From positions 1 to 38,929 of the forward strand of contig JAKPHF010000040.1 in assembly GCA_029550525.1 (NCBI GenBank): DNA of 38,929 nt, given 5' to 3'. Positions 22,107 through 28,791 of this stretch are shown here, one piece after another; positions within the stretch are counted from its first letter, which is position 1; the number at the start of each line of letters is the position of its first letter. The DNA comes from Planctomycetota bacterium (GTDB lineage: Bacteria > Planctomycetota > Phycisphaerae > UBA1845 > PWPN01). Under the pieces are notes generated by a model. That model ran no database searches and was not told the DNA's origin. It saw nothing but the letters and a program-made list of their open reading frames with translations. A program made the translations under genes and the position numbers.

Positions 22107-24376
22107 CAGGCTCTGCTCCGTTGAATCTCGGATAGGCGGAGGCGCCGTCGTGGCCGTGCCGGCAAAGTCGACGTCCCGAACAGCGTCGCGCCCTGCATCG
22201 ACGCGGCGACAGCGTTGCCGACGAGGCCGTCCAGCCAATGGTTGTCGAGGCCGTCGGCGCGGAGTTTCCATTCGTCCACTGTCCGGCCACGGCCTTCGGT
22301 CTTCACGCGATATTCTGAGGTCAGGTGCTCGGCCAACAGCCGGTGCTGATCAGGCTTACGCCCGAACAATGACAGGCAACCAGGATCACCCATCGCCACC
22401 GCAAGGCGCGCGTGGACGAACGACTTCCAGTAGTTCGTGTCGAACACCACGTGCCGGACCGCGCGCTTACCCCTCACGACCGGGATGCGCCAGTTCAACC
22501 CGACGCGGTCACCGCGTTTGCGCTTGTATTCGCTGAACGGAATGCTCGATGCCCCGACGTACCGCCCGTGGCTGGGGATCACGATGCCGGCGTGTTTGCT
22601 CTGACGGCAGAACTGATACACCACGTCGGACGACTGGCCCCAGTTCGCGTCGATCAGGCAACGGTCGATGCGCACCATGGCGCCGTCGTCGCGGCGCCAT
22701 TCCTTGCCGATCGTGCGATCCGTCAGCCGCTCCAGGCCGGCGTAGATCGCGCCTTCCAATCCTGCCCGGGGTGCAGCCATCGCCAGCGTCCGGCGCACGT
22801 CGCGAAGCGTGAAGTACGCCGTCTTCTGGTCCGGCTCGGTGCCGTAGTCGATCACGCAGCCCGTGAAGCCATCCTCCCACGCCACCACCAACCAGAACAA
22901 CGCCTTGGCCTGCACGTCGATGAACATCGTTAGGTGTGTGCAGCCGATCGGGACCTCACCGCGGGCGTGACCGTTGACCTTCGCGCTGATCTGATCGGCA
23001 GTGAGCAGATCGTCGTCTGGTACATCCTCGGGCAACGGCTCGTTCTGGTATTCGGCAAAGAACGCGGCCTCGCCACGGTCGAGCTTCAGGTCGATCGCAT
23101 GCTGAATCGCCGAGAGTTCATCGGGATGATGTCGCTCGGGCCAGGCGATGACGGCGCCCTCGTCCATCGCCTCGCGGTGCGCGCGATAGTATTCCGTCGC
23201 TTCGGCAATGCCACGATCGGCCCGCATACCCTCGCGCCACAGCTCGGCATACTTGTCCCACAGCGCCTCGTTCGCCGGCCAGGCATAGACCATCTTCGTG
23301 CGCTGCCCTTGCCATTGCGGATGCTTGTCGCGATCGAGAATGCGATCGGCCATGTCGTCCGGGCGCACGACGGTCAGCGTCATGAGGCCGGCGATCTTTT
23401 TGCCGGGGCCGGCGAGACCCAGAATCGCACCGGCCAGGATGCGTTCGCGCGTGGCGCACTGGCTCGGGCTGCGCGCGGATTCGTCGGTCTGCGGATCGTC
23501 GATGAGCACGAGCGAGGGCCGGACGCTGCTGCCGTCGGCCCGCTTGTGCTTCATGCCACGGATGCGCCCGGTGATGCCCGCAACGCGGATGATTCCGCCC
23601 GAGGCCTTGCTGCCGGGAATCGTGGGCAACACGATCTCGCGAGCCGTCCAGCCGATGTGCGTCTGCTCACCCTGGTAGAGCTGGCCGGCCGAACGTTGGT
23701 GGATGCCCTCCAGCTTGTGGATCGGGTAGACAACCTCGGGGAAGTCATCCAACAGTAGCTCGTTGTGCTCGAGCTCCGACTTCATCGAATCGAGCATGTT
23801 GGCGGCATGCTCTTCGTCGGAGCCGATCAGCGCGACGAATTCGCGGTGGCCGTACACCAGTGCCCAGAGGCAGGCGATCTCGCACAATGATGTTTTGCCG
23901 CTGCCGCGCGGCATCGCCATCGCGAACAACCCGCCTTCGAGCACGGCCAGCTCGATCTTGGCGATGACCTTCAGATGGTCAGGCGACCAGGGCAGGTGAA
24001 ACGTCTGCGGGAAGTACTGCTCGCAGAAGAACCGAAAGTCACGCTCGGCCTGGGCCTTCCGTTCCGCGTTCACCACCGCGGGCAGCTCGCCAATGTCCCG
24101 GCCGGACAGCGACAGCTCCGCGTTGCGCGCCCGGGCGCGTTCCTTCATCGCCTCGTAGCCGGTCAGGCCTTCAGGTTCGGCCTTGGGTTTGTGACGTTCG
24201 ATGACCAGCCACGCGGTGTAACGCAGCAGATCGACCGTCTTGCCGTCACCAATGCGCAGGCCGGCTCGGCTGCGATGGCGATGCAGTTGGCGCTCGCTGA
24301 TCACTTCGCCGAGCGGCGTCGAGTTCAGCAACTGCACCAGTTGCGTCGGCCGAAGTTTGCGCGGATCAATCGCCAC
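22106..24376 (-). CDS. Terminase large subunit with N-terminal HTH-like domain
   Basis: A 756-residue packaging motor. Residues about 1-60 (LRPTQLVQLLNSTPLGEVISERQLHRHR...DLLRYTAWLV) resemble the whole small protein encoded just upstream, a wHTH-like DNA-recognition unit. The ATPase has Walker A MPRGSGKTS and Walker B SLVLIDDP with the adjacent QTDE. The nuclease half holds DVQAKALFWLVVAWEDGF and later LIDANWGQSSD, with GLDNHWLDGLVG near the end, as in GpA-like terminases. GTG start, overlapping the upstream gene by 11 nt. Confidence 0.9.
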   Translation of the reverse strand: MAIDPRKLRPTQLVQLLNSTPLGEVISERQLHRHRSRAGLRIGDGKTVDLLRYTAWLVIERHKPKAEPEGLTGYEAMKERARARNAELSLSGRDIGELPAVVNAERKAQAERDFRFFCEQYFPQTFHLPWSPDHLKVIAKIELAVLEGGLFAMAMPRGSGKTSLCEIACLWALVYGHREFVALIGSDEEHAANMLDSMKSELEHNELLLDDFPEVVYPIHKLEGIHQRSAGQLYQGEQTHIGWTAREIVLPTIPGSKASGGIIRVAGITGRIRGMKHKRADGSSVRPSLVLIDDPQTDESARSPSQCATRERILAGAILGLAGPGKKIAGLMTLTVVRPDDMADRILDRDKHPQWQGQRTKMVYAWPANEALWDKYAELWREGMRADRGIAEATEYYRAHREAMDEGAVIAWPERHHPDELSAIQHAIDLKLDRGEAAFFAEYQNEPLPEDVPDDDLLTADQISAKVNGHARGEVPIGCTHLTMFIDVQAKALFWLVVAWEDGFTGCVIDYGTEPDQKTAYFTLRDVRRTLAMAAPRAGLEGAIYAGLERLTDRTIGKEWRRDDGAMVRIDRCLIDANWGQSSDVVYQFCRQSKHAGIVIPSHGRYVGASSIPFSEYKRKRGDRVGLNWRIPVVRGKRAVRHVVFDTNYWKSFVHARLAVAMGDPGCLSLFGRKPDQHRLLAEHLTSEYRVKTEGRGRTVDEWKLRADGLDNHWLDGLVGNAVAASMQGATLFGTSTLPARPRRRLRLSEIQRSRA

Positions 24377-24581
24377 GAGCGGACATCTCCTTCACCAACC
24401 AGGCGGCGTAATGAACCAGGTTGATCGTGCCGTCCGGGTTCGCCGGCGCGCCGGCAGTGATATCCGTCTCGATCATCTCCGCGCTGACGATCTGCCCGGC
24501 GGCGGCGGACAACAATCGCGCAGCATCCGCCACGGCCAGCGATGCCGGATTCATCCCGCGATTCGGCTGTGCTTCATTCAT
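24366..24581 (-). CDS. Small HTH-like protein, possible terminase small subunit
   Basis: A 71-residue protein: ADAARLLSAAAGQIVSAEMIETDI...INLVHYAAWLVKEM. Its second half aligns with the N-terminus of the terminase (NLVHYAAWLV against DLLRYTAWLV). Position before the large subunit suggests the small, DNA-recognising subunit. The ATG at 24581 follows GGGAG; one four codons earlier is weaker. Confidence 0.6.
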   Translation of the reverse strand: MNEAQPNRGMNPASLAVADAARLLSAAAGQIVSAEMIETDITAGAPANPDGTINLVHYAAWLVKEMSARGD

Positions 24582-24690
24582 CCCGGCTCCCATTCATCCC
24601 GTTCGCGCTGACGTACAAAAAACCTGCGAATAGCTCCGGAATCTGGCGAGATTCGCCTTGAGCTTTCGGCCCGCCCATGGCTTCATGGAC

Positions 24691-24712
24691 CTGCACGCAA
24701 TGGGGCGTGCAG
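24691..24712. promoter_or_regulatory. Hairpin/operator CTGCACGC-N6-GCGTGCAG before the HARE-HTH gene
   Basis: A perfect 8-bp dyad with a 6-nt centre ends a few bases before the AGGAG ribosome site of the plus-strand gene at 24728. It could be an operator for autoregulation or an RNA hairpin that limits translation. Confidence 0.55.
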
Positions 24713-24727
24713 AAACAGGAGATTCAC

Positions 24728-25216
24728 ATGAGCAAGACGAAGAAGACCGCAACGAAGAGGAAGGCCACGAAGAAGGCCGCGTCGGCCAAGCGGGCAACGC
24801 CCACCCGGAAACGCGCGAAGGGTAAGGCCGAAGCCGCCGAGCCCGACGCGAGCAAGACCGCCGGCAAAGCGCCGCGCCTCGACCGGTTGGACGGCGAAGC
24901 GCTGGCCGAGGCCTCGCGCCAGCAACGCCGCCAGAGCAAGACCAAAGGTTCCGCCAAGGGCGCGACCGACACGCCGAAGCGGACCAGCGCACTCGACGCC
25001 GCGGCCGAGGTTCTCCGAAAGGCCGGCGAACCGATGACCTGCAAGGCGATGATCGCCGCGATGGGTGAGCAGGGTCTGTGGACCAGTCCCGGCGGCAAGA
25101 CGCCCGCGGCCACGCTGTACAGCGCCATCCTGCGCGAGACGCAGAAGAAGGGCGCCGACTCTCGATTCCGCAAGGTCGAACGCGGGCAGTTCGCGTTCGT
25201 CGGGAAGGAGGCGTGA
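24728..25216 (+). CDS. HARE-HTH domain protein with histone-H1-like basic N-terminal tail
   Basis: A 162-residue protein. Residues 1-45 are Lys/Ala/Arg-rich with repeated KKA, KRA and RK units, like the tail of histone H1 and bacterial H1-like proteins. Residues about 90-160 form a HARE-HTH domain ([25 protein letters not shown]...[17 protein letters not shown]...[12 protein letters not shown]). HARE-HTH domains are winged helices linked to chromatin and modified DNA. AGGAG precedes the ATG. It is encoded against the direction of the phage structural genes, with a small winged-helix gene 3 nt after it. A DNA-compacting or gene-silencing role is inferred. Confidence 0.82.
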   Translation: MSKTKKTATKRKATKKAASAKRATPTRKRAKGKAEAAEPDASKTAGKAPRLDRLDGEALAEASRQQRRQSKTKGSAKGATDTPKRTSALDAAAEVLRKAGEPMTCKAMIAAMGEQGLWTSPGGKTPAATLYSAILRETQKKGADSRFRKVERGQFAFVGKEA

Positions 25217-25219
25217 CCG

Positions 25220-25435
25220 ATGGAACCTCGCAGATTGGAGCGCGGAGAACTGACCCGGATCATCATCGGCACGGTCGCGGCCCAGGACAAACCGATCACG
25301 GCGCGGCGGCTGACGGAGCTCCTCAACGAGTGGGGGATCGACGTGACGACGAAGCAGATGTCCGTTCGCCTGAACGAACTGGCGAATGACGGCCGCATCG
25401 AACGGGTCTCGAAGGGCCTGTTCGAAGGAGTGTGA
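25220..25435 (+). CDS. Small winged-helix DNA-binding protein
   Basis: A 71-residue protein: TRIIIGTVAAQDKPITARRLTELLNEWG, then VTTKQMSVRLNELANDGRIERVSKGLFEGV, a helix-turn-helix plus wing. A strong AAGGAGG site precedes the ATG, 3 nt after the HARE-HTH gene. It probably works with it as a regulator. Related in fold to the HARE domain but shorter. Confidence 0.72.
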   Translation: MEPRRLERGELTRIIIGTVAAQDKPITARRLTELLNEWGIDVTTKQMSVRLNELANDGRIERVSKGLFEGV

Positions 25436-25467
25436 TCCCCGGCGATTCGAAACGCCGACTGCTGACA

Positions 25468-26838
25468 TCACGTCCCCTCCACCAGCGCCTCGGTTTCGAC
25501 CGGGGCGTTGCTCCGGTCAGAGAGTCGCTCCGCTTTCCGCCCCGCAAACTTCTCCCACCGTTGCACGATCACGTCGCAGTACAGCGGATCGAGCTCCATG
25601 AGAAACGCCCGCCGACCGGTCTGCTCACAACCCATGAGCGTGGAGCCGCTGCCGCCAAACAAATCCATGACGTTCTCACCCGGACGCGACGAGTACTGGA
25701 TGGCGCGCACCGCCAACTCGACGGGCTTCTCGGTGAGGTGAACCATCTTCTGCTGCGGGACCTTGTCCACCTGCCACACGTCGCGAATGTTGTTCGGCCC
25801 GAAGAACTCGTGACCCGCGCCCTCGCGCCAGCCATAGAAGCACCACTCGTGCGCGAGCATGAAGTCTTTGCGGCAGAGCACCGGCGAGTTCTTCACCCAG
25901 ATGATCTGCTGGTGCCAGAAGAGGCCGCTCTTCTTCAACACCGGCGGGTAGTTGCCGATGTTCGACCAACCGCCCCAGATGTAGAACGCCCGCCCGGGCA
26001 GCAGCACGCGGGCGATGTTGCTAAACCACGCGGTGAGCAATGCGTCGAAGGCTTCATCCGAAATCGGCCGATCCTTGGCCCGCATCTTCTGCGTGGCGGG
26101 TTTCGATTTGCTGGGGTCGCGGGCAAGGTCGAAGCCCTGATGGTTGCCCAATCGTTTCTCGGCATCGCGCGCTTTCGCCTCGTCGCTGAGGTACGCCGCG
26201 AACGTCGCCAAGCCGGCCGCGACGGCGTTCTTGCTGCGCGGCTCGAGCTTGACGTTGTAGGGCGGGTCGGTATTCGCAAGGTGGATCGGCTGACCATCGA
26301 GCAGGCGATCCAGGTCAGCGGGCTTCGACGAATCCCCACACAACAGCCGATGCTCGCCGAGAATCCACAGGTCACCGGGCTGCGTGATCGCCTCGTCCGG
26401 CGGCTCGGGAATCTCGTCGGGATCGGTCAGGCCGGCCTTCACGCCGGGATCGAGCAGCTTGGCCAGGTCGTCCTGGTCGAAGCCGAGCAGCGACCAGTCG
26501 ATGCCGGCGCCCTGAAGCTCGGCCAGTTCGATCGGCAACAACTCCATGTTCCACTCGGCCAGTTCGTTGGTTTTGTTATCAGCGATCCTGTAAGCGCGAA
26601 TCTGCTCCGGCGTCAGATCCGTCGCCACGTGAACCGGCACCTCGGTGATCCCGAGCTTCTGCGCCGCCTTCCATCGCGTGTGCCCGCAAACGATGACGCC
26701 CTCGGCGTCCACCACGATGGGCTGGCGCCATCCGAACTGCTGGATCGACGCCGCCACGGCATCGATCGCAGCATCGTTGATCCGAGGGTTCTTCTCATAC
26801 GGCTTGATCTCGGCCAACGGCCGCGTTTCAACCTTCAT
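25468..26838 (-). CDS. ParB-domain DNA methyltransferase
   Basis: A 456-residue fusion. Residues 1-100 are a ParB/sulfiredoxin-like domain (IKPYEKNPRINDAAIDAVAASIQQFG, VCGHTRWKAAQKLG). Residues about 160-440 are an amino-methyltransferase with DPPY (TDPPYNVKL), a recognition region, and MDLFGGSGST for SAM binding, in beta-class order. It probably methylates adenine-N6 or cytosine-N4 in a phage-specific site, protecting phage DNA. Such ParB-MTase fusions are common in phages and rarely have a nuclease partner; none is next to it. The gene converges with the winged-helix gene. Confidence 0.9.
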   Translation of the reverse strand: MKVETRPLAEIKPYEKNPRINDAAIDAVAASIQQFGWRQPIVVDAEGVIVCGHTRWKAAQKLGITEVPVHVATDLTPEQIRAYRIADNKTNELAEWNMELLPIELAELQGAGIDWSLLGFDQDDLAKLLDPGVKAGLTDPDEIPEPPDEAITQPGDLWILGEHRLLCGDSSKPADLDRLLDGQPIHLANTDPPYNVKLEPRSKNAVAAGLATFAAYLSDEAKARDAEKRLGNHQGFDLARDPSKSKPATQKMRAKDRPISDEAFDALLTAWFSNIARVLLPGRAFYIWGGWSNIGNYPPVLKKSGLFWHQQIIWVKNSPVLCRKDFMLAHEWCFYGWREGAGHEFFGPNNIRDVWQVDKVPQQKMVHLTEKPVELAVRAIQYSSRPGENVMDLFGGSGSTLMGCEQTGRRAFLMELDPLYCDVIVQRWEKFAGRKAERLSDRSNAPVETEALVEGT

Positions 26839-27028
26839 CGAACGACCTCCGTGTCAAATTGCCATCCATGAAACACACACCACCTCGGCCGGACCGACCA
26901 CCCGTCGGCCAGGAACGCCACCCGTGGCGAACCGCCGACGAGGTGGTAGCCAAACCACGCCCTCGCGTACCCGGGTGGCCCAGGGTGGCCCCAAACACGC
27001 CCTGGGGCCGCCCTGAGCGCGCCCTCCG
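26839..27028. other. Intergenic region with strong hairpin
   Basis: 190 bases with no gene. A 10-bp stem is formed by GGGTGGCCCC (26983-26992) and GGGGCCGCCC (27004-27013) with one G-U pair, just downstream of the stop codon at 27029-27031. There is no T-run, so it is not a standard terminator. Short GGTGG/CCACC motifs are repeated through the gap. Confidence 0.5.
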
Positions 27029-27652
27029 TTAACCGGCCTTCAGCCGGACCGTCGCCTTCTCGATCCTGTTCAGCACCGCCTCAAGCTCGACGATCCGCCG
27101 CTCCTGGCGGGCCGCGACGCGGCGCAGTTCCGCCGCCTGTTTTCGCGAAGCCAGAAGCTGCTGTCTCAGCGTGCGGTTCTGCTCCTTCAGGAACACCACG
27201 CGCTCCTCGGCTGGTAACGACGACTCAGGCTCAGCCGGCAACGGCGACTCGGCGTTCTCACGATTGACCAGGGCGGCAACCTTACGCCGCCGCAGGAAGC
27301 TGCCGGCGGTCGATGCCAGGTACTCCTTCTCCGTCATGCCTTCCGCTACGTCGCGCAGCAGGTCGTGCCAATCCTCGCCGAAGAAGGCCAGCGGTCTGAA
27401 CCACGCTTCGAGAAGGGCATCGATCCCCCCGACGCTTTCGGCCTGTGCCAGAAACCAAGCGTGGTGGTCCCGGGCAAGCCGCTGATACGCGACCGCCGCG
27501 CGGTACAACGCCTTGCGCACCCGCTCGCGATAGCGCATGGCCTCGGCCGCGCAACGCTCAGCAATCGACGCCTGCTTGAGGCACTCGTGGTACAGCCTGT
27601 TTGGGTTGGTACTGGTGCTCGACCAGCGTCCATTTCCAGTTGTCACGCCCAT
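27029..27652 (-). CDS. Helical/coiled-coil phage protein, unknown
   Basis: A 207-residue protein. The first two-thirds is Arg/Ala-rich helix (AMRYRERVRKALYRAAVAYQRLARDHHAWFLAQAE) and an acidic/aromatic stretch (FRPLAFFGEDWHDLLRDVAEGMTEKEYLAS). Residues about 145-205 form a coiled coil (VVFLKEQNRTLRQQLLASRKQAAELRRVAARQERRIVELEAVL). The ATG at 27652 follows AAGGAG at 7 nt. It overlaps the end of the upstream zinc-finger gene by 95 nt in another frame, which is unusual. Family not recognised. Confidence 0.6.
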   Translation of the reverse strand: MGVTTGNGRWSSTSTNPNRLYHECLKQASIAERCAAEAMRYRERVRKALYRAAVAYQRLARDHHAWFLAQAESVGGIDALLEAWFRPLAFFGEDWHDLLRDVAEGMTEKEYLASTAGSFLRRRKVAALVNRENAESPLPAEPESSLPAEERVVFLKEQNRTLRQQLLASRKQAAELRRVAARQERRIVELEAVLNRIEKATVRLKAG

Positions 27653-28322
27653 GACCATGCTCCTTGCATAAGAACCGTTTCCGCCGCCGGAGCTGGCTCG
27701 GCTTCCGCCAGCCGGCGCACTGCCCACAAACGAAACAGAAGACGACTCGGCCACCGGCCCACGAGGGATGGGCCCGCCCGCGGCTGTTGGCCGGGTGAAC
27801 CCCGCGCAGACGGCGCCGGACCATGTCGCGATCCCGGTACTTCTGAGCGTGCTTCGCCAATGATCGGCGCGCCGACTCGCGGAGACGTTCGCCATCGACA
27901 CGGCGCATCTCCGCATCGTGCAGCGACCGGCATTGCCGGTTCCGTGTGCAAAACCGCCACTTGCAGTGGGACCGCATCGGACCACCGCACCCGGCGCAGC
28001 GAAGGCGCTTCGTGTAGCCCTTCCGGTAACACACCGCCTCGTTGCGGCATTGGGCGGTGCGTCCGCAGATGCCGATCTTCGACGTCGTGGGCGCGCCGCA
28101 GACCTTGCACGGCTGCGTCCCACGCAACCGCCTCCTGTTCGTGAGCCGCTCGCCGCCCGGGGAAGTCATCCAGTCAGATACCGTGCTCCGCGGTACGCCG
28201 AGTTCAGCCGCGATCTCTCGAGTCGTGCGACCTTCCATCCGCAGAGCCCGGGCCTGCTCCCGTCGCGCGTCCGGGGCGGCATTCGCATCCGATGGCTCTC
28301 GATTACACGTTTCGTGGCTCAC
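27558..28322 (-). CDS. HTH and multi-zinc-finger protein, possibly HNH-related
   Basis: A 254-residue protein beginning at GTG with GGAGGT upstream. Residues about 20-55 are a helix-turn-helix (MEGRTTREIAAELGVPRSTVSDWM). The middle has many Cys pairs (CKVCG, CGRTAQC, CAGCGG, CTRNRQC), suggesting several zinc knuckles. The block HPSWAGGRVVFCFVCG...FLCKEHGH resembles the start of HNH nucleases of mobile elements (H-P-x-W-x-GG). The HTH and Zn sites suggest DNA binding; nuclease activity is not shown. The C-terminal 30 residues overlap the next gene in another frame. Confidence 0.68.
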   Translation of the reverse strand: MSHETCNREPSDANAAPDARREQARALRMEGRTTREIAAELGVPRSTVSDWMTSPGGERLTNRRRLRGTQPCKVCGAPTTSKIGICGRTAQCRNEAVCYRKGYTKRLRCAGCGGPMRSHCKWRFCTRNRQCRSLHDAEMRRVDGERLRESARRSLAKHAQKYRDRDMVRRRLRGVHPANSRGRAHPSWAGGRVVFCFVCGQCAGWRKPSQLRRRKRFLCKEHGHGRDNWKWTLVEHQYQPKQAVPRVPQAGVDC

Positions 28323-28761
28323 ACCGTCACCTCCGAAGCGCTCCTGTGTGTTCTGCGGGACCGCCAGACAGCTCGGCCGGTTCACCTGTCCGGTTTTCAT
28401 GGCCTGTCCGATCGCAACTTATGCCGTGGCCGATGGTTACAGAAAAACAGGACAGCCCAAACAACGTCAGATGGGATTGGGCGCTGTTCCCGCGGGCCCT
28501 CGGCTGCCGATCTGGCAGGTAGGACCCATGCCCACGTTTCACCTTTCACCCCACCCCTCACATACACACACGCATACGCGCGGGCGGGCATCGCGCGAGG
28601 GGGTAAGGGTGAAAGACATATATATGAAGAGAGAGTTGTTGTTTTCATTATATATACGCTGTTTTCCACGATCTCACCTTTCACCCTGCCCCGGTGAAAC
28701 GTGGGTGAAACGAGAGAAACCTGAACCGCCGAACAGACCATTTCCGTCACGTGATGGGCAA
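28323..28761. other. 439-bp gene-free region, probable phage replication origin/control region
   Basis: No convincing gene. Contents from left: two CCTGTCCG copies 18 bp apart (28385, 28403); an iteron-like array; a 24-nt strictly alternating pyrimidine-purine run (28559-28582); and an AT-rich segment (28616-28656) in otherwise GC-rich DNA. It lies directly after the primase-polymerase gene. The combination of short repeats and AT-rich DNA is typical of an origin. Confidence 0.6.
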
Positions 28762-28791
28762 TCACGTTTCACCCCCGTCCGACGTTTCACC
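28536..28791. repeat. Iteron-like array: 8 copies of [G/C]TTTCACC
   Basis: Copies on the plus strand start at 28536, 28543, 28678, 28766 and 28784; copies on the minus strand lie at 28608-28615, 28693-28700 and 28704-28711. A partial copy is at 28798. The last ones lie inside the end of the primase-polymerase gene. Chance would give about 0.02 copies in this length. The role could be iterons for the initiator or operators for a repressor. Confidence 0.78.

Noticed and set aside
25436..25467. Terminator between the convergent winged-helix and methyltransferase genes (CGGCG/CGCCG)
   Set aside because: Only a 5-bp stem and no T-tract; too weak to list.
25468..26838. A restriction-modification system
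   Set aside because: The methyltransferase has a ParB domain and no adjacent nuclease or specificity gene, so an orphan phage methyltransferase is the simpler reading.
28397..28765. A 122-codon minus-strand frame in the gap beside the primase gene
   Set aside because: It includes repeated VKGE-like pieces that come from the repeat array; no ribosome site or family match.
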